Assembly (NCBI GenBank): GCA_045577615.1
Contig: JAZNIT010000036.1
Coordinates: 1 to 64,000, forward strand
Reading direction: 5' to 3'
DNA from: RGIG2206 sp045577615
GTDB lineage: Bacteria > Bacillota > Clostridia > Oscillospirales > Acutalibacteraceae
Length of the DNA stretch: 64,000 nt
Shown here: in pieces, positions 33,263 through 40,217 of the stretch
How positions within the stretch are numbered: the first letter of the stretch is position 1
Layout of the letters: every line of letters begins with the position of its first letter
Notes under the pieces: model-generated
What the model was told of the DNA's origin: nothing
Database searches by the model: none
What the model saw: the letters and a program-made list of their open reading frames with translations, nothing else
Position numbers and translations under genes: made by a program

Positions 33263-35061
33263 TATCCTTTATCCTCTCTTTTTAAAACGATGCTTATTTC
33301 GTTTTCCTCAGAAGATATTTCACTGTCATACATAACTTTTTTTACCAAAGAGTCGCTGAATTCCTTAACATCAATTCCTTGCTTAAACATTAAGTAATCC
33401 ATCATTGTTTTTGTGAAATCTTCTTCAAAAATTTCAAATGGCTTTTCGGGCATTTGATAGCTCAAATTTTTAGAAGGCTTTATCCATTGAACAGTATCAT
33501 CCCCCGATTGCTTGCGGATAACATCTACCCATCTATCTTCGATACTTTGCCATCTGTCTTTAATGTCTTGTCTACCTTGATTTTTAACAGTTTCCAAGCC
33601 GTCTTCTTCTATGTAACAAGCGAAGATTTCCTTATCGTTTTGAGGAACTCCTGCAGTAAAAATAAAGATAGATGTTGTAACTCCCTCTGAGAAAACTTTT
33701 TCGGGCAATTTTATGATTTTCTCAAGAGTACTGTGCTTGAGTAGTTTTCTTCCCTTTTTATCTTTTTCCAATTTCTTATCAGGAAGAATAAATGCACACT
33801 TTGTATTTCTTGGTACACTTTTTAATACGTTTTCAACGATGGTCAAGCAACCGTATTTAGACTCGAAAGGAGGATTCATAAGCACTTTCGTAATGTTTTT
33901 AGATTTAATCCAATCACAAGCCTCTTGTGTTCTGCTATCAAGGTGTTCCAAGTTTGTTTTTCCGTCTTTATGGATAAGCATATTTGCACAGGCAAGAGCA
34001 AATATTTCCCTATCAAATTCAATGCCATATAACTGAGTATCTTTAATTTTAGCGGCTTTTTTAGTGTTGATTCCACCCGCTTCCTTCATCATGTTACACA
34101 TTGCTTTTACCAAAAAAGCACCCGAGCCACAAGCGGCATCTAACACCTTGTCGTTTTGGTTAACTTCAATCAGTCTATACATAAAAGAGGTAATGTGGTC
34201 GGGGGTGAATACCTGACCGCTTTCAGATTTTTTCTTGTATCGGTTAAACTCGTTAAAGAATATACCCATAACGTCTTCACCGTTCCAATAATCTGAATTA
34301 ACACAGTCTGAAATCTCAGAAACCCAAGAAATAAAATTATTAATAGCTTCTTGGTTGGTTGTGTTATTCATTTTGATTTCGGCATACACCTCTGTAAGTA
34401 AGTCGAGTTTTAAATTTTGTTTTCTGCTTTCTTCTAAGGATTTTGAAAGTGTGCTAAGAATAGAGTTTTTCATTAAAGTAAAGTCCATATTCTTAACTAA
34501 TAATGCGCCATATCTCTTAGCAACTAAAGCACAGGCAGTAAAGATCATTCTATGATATAAATTTTTAATACCAAACTCAGTATGTAAACAATCATTAATA
34601 CGTTTGGTCAAGTTATAAATGTGTTGTTTATCTATTGTATCTTGAGTAAACAATGCTAAATAATACGATTTGTCTTGCAAAATGTTGGAAATCTCATTAG
34701 CAGATATCTCAATGTTGTTTTTGAAAACTTTAATATCTACACCGTTGTATAGTATTCCGCAAACGCTTTTATATTTGGTCAGGACGATATTACAGTTTTT
34801 TATAAGTTCATTAACCCATTTTTGTAATGAAATATCTTCTTGCTCTGATTTCGTCTCTAAAATAATTGCAGGCAAAGTGCAGTCATCTGGAAGATACCAT
34901 CCATCAGGTTTATCAATTACGCCTTTAAAGCCCAACTGATTGAAAGTTGTAATTTGCCCCGTTCCTTGCTTTACCTTCGGCTCTGATTTGTCAAATCCGA
35001 GAATAATTTTGGCACTATCGCGAACCTCATCCTCTGTTCTATATGTCACATTTTTAGCCAT
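33262..35061 (-). CDS. Fused nuclease / N6-adenine DNA methylase of a restriction-modification system
   Basis: This 599-residue protein has an N-terminal domain (1-130) resembling the HsdR N-terminal nuclease, with acidic residues at 59-60 followed by E69-x-K71 (LETK), a PD-(D/E)XK-like arrangement. Then come a helical linker and the gamma-type methylase with SAM motif DAACGSGAF (308-316) and catalytic NPPF (396-399). No separate HsdR gene exists, so cleavage and methylation may both reside here, as in BcgI-like type IIB enzymes, which pair such a subunit with an S-like protein. The gene overlaps the RHH gene by 8 bp and hsdS by one. Confidence 0.85.
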   Translation of the reverse strand: MAKNVTYRTEDEVRDSAKIILGFDKSEPKVKQGTGQITTFNQLGFKGVIDKPDGWYLPDDCTLPAIILETKSEQEDISLQKWVNELIKNCNIVLTKYKSVCGILYNGVDIKVFKNNIEISANEISNILQDKSYYLALFTQDTIDKQHIYNLTKRINDCLHTEFGIKNLYHRMIFTACALVAKRYGALLVKNMDFTLMKNSILSTLSKSLEESRKQNLKLDLLTEVYAEIKMNNTTNQEAINNFISWVSEISDCVNSDYWNGEDVMGIFFNEFNRYKKKSESGQVFTPDHITSFMYRLIEVNQNDKVLDAACGSGAFLVKAMCNMMKEAGGINTKKAAKIKDTQLYGIEFDREIFALACANMLIHKDGKTNLEHLDSRTQEACDWIKSKNITKVLMNPPFESKYGCLTIVENVLKSVPRNTKCAFILPDKKLEKDKKGRKLLKHSTLEKIIKLPEKVFSEGVTTSIFIFTAGVPQNDKEIFACYIEEDGLETVKNQGRQDIKDRWQSIEDRWVDVIRKQSGDDTVQWIKPSKNLSYQMPEKPFEIFEEDFTKTMMDYLMFKQGIDVKEFSDSLVKKVMYDSEISSEENEISIVLKREDKG

Positions 35062-35236
35062 TTTCTTTTCCCTCCAAGTCTTTTGTCAGTATATCGGTCA
35101 AATACTGATTGACGCTATAACCGCGTTCGTCCTTTTTCTTCTTTTGCACCTCGTCCATCATTCGGTTGTAAATTTCCGGTGGCAGGCGCAGAGGGATCAT
35201 TATTTTCTCGTATGTCGGGGTCTTCGTTTTGTTCAC
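35054..35236 (-). CDS. Ribbon-helix-helix regulator leading the restriction-modification operon
   Basis: This 60-residue protein has a basic N-terminus, a beta strand (KIMIPLRL) and helices matching the Arc/MetJ (RHH) fold; PPEIYNRMMDEV is the first helix and SVNQYLTDILTKDL the second. The GTG start follows GGAGGTGG. As first gene of the operon, with palindromic repeats over its own promoter, it is likely an autorepressor that limits RM expression, much as C proteins do in type II systems. Confidence 0.75.
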   Translation of the reverse strand: MNKTKTPTYEKIMIPLRLPPEIYNRMMDEVQKKKKDERGYSVNQYLTDILTKDLEGKENG

Positions 35237-35249
35237 AATCCCACCTCCA

Positions 35250-35304
35250 TTTTGATATCATAATATCTTGATATAATGATATCAAAATTAAGAAAGAAAG
35301 TCAA
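35250..35304 (-). promoter_or_regulatory. Promoter and operator of the restriction-modification operon
   Basis: Minus strand -35 TTGACT (35299-35304), 17 bp, -10 TATCAT (35276-35281). The -10 lies inside one arm of a 12-bp inverted repeat (TTTTGATATCAT 35250-35261 and ATGATATCAAAA 35276-35287). Each arm holds the palindrome TGATATCA, their centres are 24 bp apart, and a half-site TTGATAT lies between them, so several RHH dimers could bind side by side. Confidence 0.7.
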
Positions 35305-35502
35305 TCCTTTTCGAAAAGAAAAGGGAGCATAGTTTTCTATGCTCCTAAAATATAGAGATGTTGTGAGAGTTCGAGTCTGTGTTGTGAAAAATATCTTTTT
35401 TGTACGTGCAAACCGAAAAGCAAAATTTCACCCATAAAAGCAGAAAAAACCCTGATAAAATCAGAGTTTTTCTGTGGCTATATCTTTTTTGTAGCCCTTT
35501 GA
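35264..35502. other. Intergenic stretch without genes
   Basis: Past the operator at its left edge it contains a 9-bp hairpin with TTTT loop (GGAGCATAG 35324-35332, CTATGCTCC 35337-35345) and an A/T-rich stretch with a CTGATAAAATCAG hairpin near 35450. No credible ORF, promoter or RNA was recognised. Confidence 0.5.
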
Positions 35503-35730
35503 TGGTGGAGGCGAGGAGAGCGACCGTCTGCTGCGGCTACGCCTTGCATACTACTGGCTCGACGACCGCGCGTTGCGCAGTACCCGTCTCGCCGCTCTTC
35601 GCTAAAAACAGTCCACCGGACTGTTTTATTAACGCTCAGACTCTCGCGAGTTCGACTCCCTCGCATCTTCAATAATAACAAAAGACCTATCTTGCGATAG
35701 GTCTTTTGTTATTGGTGGAGGCGAGGAGAG
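35503..35730 (-). repeat. tRNA-3'-end repeat element, copy C; likely left attachment region of the prophage
   Basis: Read on the minus strand, the 18-mer CTCTCCTCGCCTCCACCA, which looks like a tRNA 3' end with CCA, occurs at 35713-35730 and again at 35503-35520. Between them lie a terminator-like hairpin (35678-35712), an inverted tRNA-like T-arm (GAGGGAGTCGAACTC near 35650) and the same AAACAGTCC/GGACTGTTT palindrome (35606-35628) as in copies A and B. The parent tRNA is not in the window. Confidence 0.65.
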
Positions 35731-35731
35731 T

Positions 35732-36002
35732 TTTGCTACTTGTTTTTTTATTGTTTTTTGTGTTTTTTTGTAAATTATAATCTGTTAAAAAGCTGTATTT
35801 ATAACGGTTTTACACTTTTTATGTTTTTTATAATTTTATTAAAAAATTAAATAATTGCGAAATTCTTGAATAATTCTTGAATAAAATCTGCCCGTCAATT
35901 AATAGCAGATTTGCTTTGCTCAACAACTATTTTTATAATTAGTGTTGTCTATGCTCTATATGCTAAAATTTTTATATTTTTTTAATTTTTTCAAAAAAAG
36001 GC
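35732..36002. other. AT-rich intergenic region at the prophage left end
   Basis: About 270 bp of very AT-rich sequence with T tracts and a short tandem repeat (ATTCTTGAATA occurring twice near 35870). No ORF is credible. Confidence 0.5.
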
Positions 36003-36031
36003 TTGACATACTGCAAGCAGTATGCTATAAT
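36003..36031 (+). promoter_or_regulatory. Perfect consensus promoter with operator-like palindrome in the spacer
   Basis: -35 TTGACA (36003-36008), 17 bp, -10 TATAAT (36026-36031). The spacer and the last two bases of -35 form a perfect inverted repeat CATACTGC-AA-GCAGTATG, so a bound dimer would block RNA polymerase. The RHH protein encoded at 36399 is one candidate regulator. Confidence 0.8.
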
Positions 36032-36056
36032 ATATTACAGAAAGGGGGTGGTACTG

Positions 36057-36167
36057 ATGAAAAAGAAAAGGAAAAAGAAAAAGCCTACCGCTTTTGAGAT
36101 TGCTACTTTAATAATCGAAGCGCTCGTTGCAATAGCCGCTTTGATAACAGCAATCAGATGGTGGTAG
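36057..36167 (+). CDS. Small holin-like toxin peptide (candidate type I toxin)
   Basis: This 36-residue peptide has a strongly basic N-terminus (KKKRKKKK), one membrane helix (about 12-34: FEIATLIIEALVAIAALITAI) and a terminal tryptophan pair. It matches the look of short putative holin-like toxins of Firmicutes. GGGGGTGG lies 6 nt before the ATG, and a perfect promoter lies 26 bp upstream. An opposing promoter (36219-36247) would produce antisense RNA over the gene, as in type I toxin-antitoxin loci. Too short for standard gene finders. Confidence 0.65.
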   Translation: MKKKRKKKKPTAFEIATLIIEALVAIAALITAIRWW

Positions 36168-36212
36168 GCGCCACAAAATGAGGGGGGCAACCCCCTCACC
36201 CGTAAGGGTGGC
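36070..36212 (-). ncRNA. Predicted antisense RNA to the toxin gene
   Basis: Inferred transcript from the minus-strand promoter at 36219-36247 running through two GC-rich hairpins (36179-36198 and 36197-36210) and across the whole toxin frame. A weak terminator-like hairpin (AAAAGC ggtag GCTTTT) with T-rich sequence lies near 36075-36095. The exact end is a guess. Confidence 0.4.
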
Positions 36213-36218
36213 ATAAAT

Positions 36219-36247
36219 ATTATATCATAAAGAAAGGAATTTTTCAA
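36219..36247 (-). promoter_or_regulatory. Convergent promoter for antisense RNA
   Basis: Minus strand: -35 TTGAAA (36242-36247), 17 bp, consensus -10 TATAAT (36219-36224). No protein gene follows it leftwards until the phage-unrelated restriction operon, so an RNA product is the simplest reading. Confidence 0.65.
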
Positions 36248-36421
36248 GTGTTACAAAAAAGATTTTTGAGTTTGACTCTTTGTGTACTGTTGATTTTAGC
36301 TGCGAATTTTGGGTTAAATATACTATTGCGTGTTTCTCTTGGTGCTGTTTCAATTCTGTTGTTCATAGATGTAATTAACCAAATTAGGAGGCTGTATAAT
36401 GGAAGAGAAGAGAAAAACTAA
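36248..36421 (+). CDS. Two-helix small membrane peptide
   Basis: This 57-residue frame has a GTG start, AAAGGA upstream, and two hydrophobic helices (about 6-26 and 28-45), each with few charges, and a basic C-terminus. It overlaps the following RHH gene, whose AGGAGG lies inside its end, which suggests coupled expression. No family was recognised; the two-helix form would suit a holin or an immunity-type membrane peptide. Confidence 0.45.
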   Translation: MLQKRFLSLTLCVLLILAANFGLNILLRVSLGAVSILLFIDVINQIRRLYNGREEKN

Positions 36422-36590
36422 AACCTCTACCGCAGTAAAAACAAGATATAACAATAAGGTGTATGATGTTGTTTCTATTAGGATACCAAAAGAAATGGCA
36501 GCACAATTCAAAGAGAAATGCACCGATAAAGGCATACCGCAAGCGCGAATTATAAAGCAGGCAATTGCAGATTTTTTGAAAACTGAATAA
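36399..36590 (+). CDS. Ribbon-helix-helix DNA-binding protein
   Basis: This 63-residue protein has a basic N-terminus, the strand VYDVVSIRIP and helices KEMAAQFKEKCTDKG and QARIIKQAIADFLK, the Arc-type RHH pattern. AGGAGG lies 7 nt before the ATG. As the only DNA-binding gene of this small rightward cluster, it may act on the palindrome within the promoter at 36003-36031. Confidence 0.7.
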   Translation: MEEKRKTKTSTAVKTRYNNKVYDVVSIRIPKEMAAQFKEKCTDKGIPQARIIKQAIADFLKTE

Positions 36591-36601
36591 CGCAAAAATC
36601 A

Positions 36602-36650
36602 ACCGCCGGGCAATAGCGAAGTGCTAAAGCTCGGCGGTATTGTTTTATTT
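36602..36650. terminator. Terminator between the RHH gene and the phage late operon
   Basis: ACCGCCG (602-608) with CGGCGGT (632-638), an inner TAGC/GCTA stem and T-rich sequence after it. It can serve both converging transcripts. Confidence 0.7.
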
Positions 36651-36651
36651 A

Positions 36652-37062
36652 TTATTCAGTTTTGTCATTGTTTTCGTGCTTGTCCTTAATCTGCTCAAGA
36701 ATATCAATTATTTTTTTCGGAACAGGCACACCAAGGACCGCGATGTTCTCAATGATGCTGATGCCCTCGTTTGCTATGTAGAAGTATGCTACAAGGGAAC
36801 GGAATATCCACTCGCCGTTATTTATGAGGCGGTCAAGCAGAACTCCCACAACCAATATCACGATTATGAACAGTTTCTTTGCGAGGCCTTTAAACCCGAC
36901 GTGACTTGACAGTTTCTTATTGATTATGGCGATTATAACGCCCGTCAGGTAATCAAACACCATAAAGGTTATAAGGACTGCCAAGGCAACGTCCCAACCG
37001 CCAAAGAAATATGTAAGTGCTGTGCATACTCCTGTAAAGATTGTATTTATCATAGTTTTCAT
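36652..37062 (-). CDS. Phage holin (toxin secretion/phage lysis family)
   Basis: This 136-residue protein of the Phage_holin_4 (PF05105) type has three membrane segments, starting TGVCTALTYFFGGWDVALAVLITFMVFDYLTG, read here in overlapping parts, and a charged C-terminus. It permeabilises the membrane to release the amidase encoded directly upstream. The ATG overlaps the amidase stop (ATGA), so the longer in-frame reading is rejected. Last gene of the late operon. Confidence 0.85.
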   Translation of the reverse strand: MKTMINTIFTGVCTALTYFFGGWDVALAVLITFMVFDYLTGVIIAIINKKLSSHVGFKGLAKKLFIIVILVVGVLLDRLINNGEWIFRSLVAYFYIANEGISIIENIAVLGVPVPKKIIDILEQIKDKHENNDKTE

Positions 37063-37817
37063 TTCTCCACTCTCCATTTGTTCCAACAGTTTATGCCCCA
37101 TCGTCCGTCTACAACGAGACCTTTTTTCTTTTGCCAAGTCTTTATTGCGGCAACAGTGTCTTTGCCGCACAAGCCGTCTGTAGTTACACCCACTGCTTTT
37201 TGAACGAGTTTTGTAAGGTTTTTGTATTTGTAGGTCAAGCGCTTTTTGACAATTGCAGTCTTTGCAACTTTTTCGGTCTCTGCTCCCCACATACCATCGG
37301 CGCCGTATTTGGCAAATTTAAAGCCGTCGGCAAGCGCCGCCAACTGAAACTGCAACACACGATTTTCAGACGTGGGCTGTTGAGCTTGTCCGTTTTTCAT
37401 TTCTTCAAGCGGGAAAAATTTGCCTGGGCAAGCGGTGGCTTTTAATTCGCCGTGGCCCTTTATATCCTTGATGGGATATTTGCCCTTAAGATAGGCAATC
37501 AGTTCAAGACCTGCAGCTTTTTGAATCTCCGGCATTAGTTCCTTTTCAAAGTTACCTTCGAAGCAGATGCCGATTGACCTTGAGTTATAGTCCACCGTAT
37601 GAGCGCCCACTCGGTCTTCAGGTCTGCCGCGCCAAACAGTACCGTCTTTACGAATAAAGAAATGGTATCCGATACCCGACCAGCCTCTGTCAAGATGCCA
37701 ACGGTGGATATCGTCAACGCTGCAGGATTTTGCCGCAGCGTGATGAAGCACGATAAGGTCGGTTTTTGTGCGCTTGTTCATTGCGCCGAATTTCAAATTA
37801 GTATCATTGATTTTCAT
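37059..37817 (-). CDS. Endolysin: N-acetylmuramoyl-L-alanine amidase
   Basis: This 252-residue protein has an Amidase_2/PGRP domain (about 15-140) with zinc ligands H25, H122 and C130 (GHGELKATACPG), the Y51-H52 pair, and E87. A C-terminal peptidoglycan-binding repeat (about 175-250, DGLCGKDTVAAIKTWQKKKG) follows. It cleaves the bond between MurNAc and the peptide stem during lysis. It overlaps the holin gene. Confidence 0.9.
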   Translation of the reverse strand: MKINDTNLKFGAMNKRTKTDLIVLHHAAAKSCSVDDIHRWHLDRGWSGIGYHFFIRKDGTVWRGRPEDRVGAHTVDYNSRSIGICFEGNFEKELMPEIQKAAGLELIAYLKGKYPIKDIKGHGELKATACPGKFFPLEEMKNGQAQQPTSENRVLQFQLAALADGFKFAKYGADGMWGAETEKVAKTAIVKKRLTYKYKNLTKLVQKAVGVTTDGLCGKDTVAAIKTWQKKKGLVVDGRWGINCWNKWRVEK

Positions 37818-37821
37818 AGTC

Positions 37822-38019
37822 TTAACCCTCCGTCTTTTCTAAGAATAATTTTGCGGCCGCGCGCATCTGCGCAAGCGTGGTTGCATTTGACATAGTGGTT
37901 ATCATTTCAGTGAGTGCATCAGGCTTATCATTTCCCTCTGCTTCCTCATTGTGGTTGTAGATTCTTTCCACCTCTTCGGGAGTCATATCCCTATAAATTC
38001 CGTCACTATAAATCCTCAT
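37822..38019 (-). CDS. Small phage protein upstream of the lysin
   Basis: This 65-residue acidic protein begins MRIYSDGIYRDMTPEEVERI, like a family of short conserved tail/lysis-region phage proteins of unknown role (XkdX-like position). No catalytic or membrane features. Lies 4 bp before the lysin gene and 2 bp after the baseplate gene. Confidence 0.6.
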   Translation of the reverse strand: MRIYSDGIYRDMTPEEVERIYNHNEEAEGNDKPDALTEMITTMSNATTLAQMRAAAKLFLEKTEG

Positions 38020-38021
38020 AA

Positions 38022-39014
38022 TTACTTAACACCCCACAATCTTATTCTTGTTCCCACAGGAAATTTATCTGCGGAATTGTTACAATTGACTATTACTTTT
38101 TTTATCCAATCATCGTCGGCAAAATATATCGTGTTAATGTTGTTCATTGTGTGGGTAGTTGAACCGGAACCCGCCACTTCCTTTTGGCTCCAGCCTTGCC
38201 AAGCACCGTTTTGAAACTCGTAATAAACCTTTGTATAGGGTGTTGCGCCAAGAATGCTAACAGGCCAATTAATTCCCCACTGTTGGCTGTTAGGAATAAT
38301 GTTGACTCTTGCTTTTTGGTCTGCATAAGTTCCACCACCTGCAACTTCAATATCAACAATAACACCCGTGTATTTGTTTTCTGTAAAAGGCAACGTGACC
38401 TCAACCGCATTCATAGCATCGGTTAACGTGATATCGTTTATTGCTTCCCATTTCTTTTTTATCACAACATTTTGGATCGCCGCTTCAGCTCTTACTGCTG
38501 CCGCCTCTGCAGATTTGGCAAAGCCCTCGGCAGTGCTTGCGGCATCAAAGGACGATTGTGCTTGCTCTTTAGTCTGTACGGCCGCGGCTTCGGCGACAAC
38601 AGCAGCGCGTAAAATAGCGGCGCCCTCAGAGGTAGACTCTACGGCTTTTTCAGAATAAATCGACCGCCTAACTTCTATTTCAAACTGTGATGCAACAATA
38701 ACCGTATCATCCAATATCGTGTTGGGGGTCAATCTAATTTCAGCAATTTTAACGCCAACAACGGCAACGTCATTATCCGTCAATGTATAATCCGCTTTTC
38801 CATCTTCAAAAACAAGTGCTTTGTATATAATGTTGCCGTCGCCTTTGTCAATATATATAGCACCGTCGCCTGTGTAGTTATAATCGGTTCCGTTGTTGAA
38901 TAACTTTATCTCTATTGACCGACCTTCGTTCTCAGTTTGATATGCAACAACTCTTTCGGATACAGCGGGAGCGAGAGACACATCAAGCCTTATTGTTTTT
39001 TTGACTTTTTCCAT
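38022..39014 (-). CDS. Baseplate upper protein (BppU-like N-terminus)
   Basis: This 330-residue protein has residues 1-125 matching the BppU N-terminal domain that docks to the distal tail (LDVSLAPAV, AEIRLTPN, SQFEIEVR). A long alanine/glutamate-rich coiled coil (about 128-180) and a small C-terminal beta domain with tail-fibre character follow. It probably forms a trimeric receptor-binding or spacer protein at the tail tip. Confidence 0.65.
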   Translation of the reverse strand: MEKVKKTIRLDVSLAPAVSERVVAYQTENEGRSIEIKLFNNGTDYNYTGDGAIYIDKGDGNIIYKALVFEDGKADYTLTDNDVAVVGVKIAEIRLTPNTILDDTVIVASQFEIEVRRSIYSEKAVESTSEGAAILRAAVVAEAAAVQTKEQAQSSFDAASTAEGFAKSAEAAAVRAEAAIQNVVIKKKWEAINDITLTDAMNAVEVTLPFTENKYTGVIVDIEVAGGGTYADQKARVNIIPNSQQWGINWPVSILGATPYTKVYYEFQNGAWQGWSQKEVAGSGSTTHTMNNINTIYFADDDWIKKVIVNCNNSADKFPVGTRIRLWGVK

Positions 39015-39016
39015 AG

Positions 39017-40216
39017 TTAATTCTCCTTCGCTGCGAGCAGTCGTTCAAGGGTTTCAATGCGCGCTATTGTTTCTTGCAGTGCCTTTGATAAGTACGGTAT
39101 CACAACTTCAGGTCTCACTTGCAGCAAAACCGAACCATCATTCTGCTTTATTTCTTTTACAGCAGAAGGTGCAATCCTTTGTAACTCTTGAGCAATGTAA
39201 CCGATGTCTTCGTGCCCCTTGCCGTCAACCCAATCAAATTGGCGATGCGGGAGTGCTTTAACCATATCGATACCGCAAATGTTGGTGTCATCAATATTAT
39301 TTTTCAGTTTTTCATCAGACGTCCAGTTTGCAAGTTCGGTTACAACGCCGTTAACTTCGGCTTCAATTTTACCTTGGCTAAAAATTAAATAAGAATGTAT
39401 GTCGGTGGGGTTGAAGTTAGGTTCTTCCCAACCCAAAACAGTCTTTTGACTATCGCTGGTCATAACTTTGCTACTTTTTCCATTATAACTTCTTCGTATT
39501 TGATATGTATCAGTAAACTCGGTAGTCATAAATAAATCGGATATTATATGTCTTGATTTTCCGCATTTAATCATTATTTGCTTCTTTAAATCTCTTTGGT
39601 CAAGGCGTGTCTCTATTGTTGCAACTTTGATTTTTTGACCAGTGGTCTCATCCACAAACTCTAGATCATTTGACGAATAATAAGGGCTATCGTTGTCATC
39701 ACCAGAAGTTTCTATGTCTATATGTATTTCCCCTTTTGGATTGGTGAGTTTGTCGATAAACAACTGTTTTGCCGTTGCAGTATTCATATCCGGCACAATC
39801 TCACTGCCAAGAGATAAGGATGTGCGATAAAGTTTAAATCTATACAGTACTATATCGCCTTCCTGTTCTTGAGGTTCGGCATCATCTGTCGTTGTCGCTG
39901 TATCAAAATAAAAAGTTCTGTTGTTTTTGTCACATCGCAAGAGCAATATGCCGCGCCAATATTCGTCTTTTTTATCTTCGTGAATTTGCGGAATAGTGAC
40001 TGTTTCAATACCATTAAACTGATATTGTCTGCCATCTATCCAAGCTATGCCTGAACCGATTTCAACAGTATTTGTATTGATTACGGTTAACGGAAAGTCT
40101 GTTATAACATTCATTACTCCGTTGCTTATAAAGTTTGAAAATACTGATGCTAACTGTTCAGCTGTCAATTCGACGGTATCATCGGGAGTGGAGTCCCACG
40201 GGAATCCTTTTGCCAT
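39017..40216 (-). CDS. Tail fibre protein with S74 self-cleaving chaperone
   Basis: This 399-residue protein has an N-terminal head region with phage-tail-type beta structure and a C-terminal intramolecular chaperone of the peptidase S74 family: WTSDEKLKNNI puts Ser 300 and Lys 305 in the spacing of the catalytic dyad. IGYIAQEL and a final coiled coil ETIARIETLERLLAA complete it. The chaperone trimerises the fibre and cuts itself off. Confidence 0.85.
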   Translation of the reverse strand: MAKGFPWDSTPDDTVELTAEQLASVFSNFISNGVMNVITDFPLTVINTNTVEIGSGIAWIDGRQYQFNGIETVTIPQIHEDKKDEYWRGILLLRCDKNNRTFYFDTATTTDDAEPQEQEGDIVLYRFKLYRTSLSLGSEIVPDMNTATAKQLFIDKLTNPKGEIHIDIETSGDDNDSPYYSSNDLEFVDETTGQKIKVATIETRLDQRDLKKQIMIKCGKSRHIISDLFMTTEFTDTYQIRRSYNGKSSKVMTSDSQKTVLGWEEPNFNPTDIHSYLIFSQGKIEAEVNGVVTELANWTSDEKLKNNIDDTNICGIDMVKALPHRQFDWVDGKGHEDIGYIAQELQRIAPSAVKEIKQNDGSVLLQVRPEVVIPYLSKALQETIARIETLERLLAAKEN

Positions 40217-40217
40217 T

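Noticed and set aside
35478..35681. 67-codon leftward frame in repeat element C
   Set aside because: Covers the repeat itself, with arginine/serine-rich nonsense composition and no start signal.
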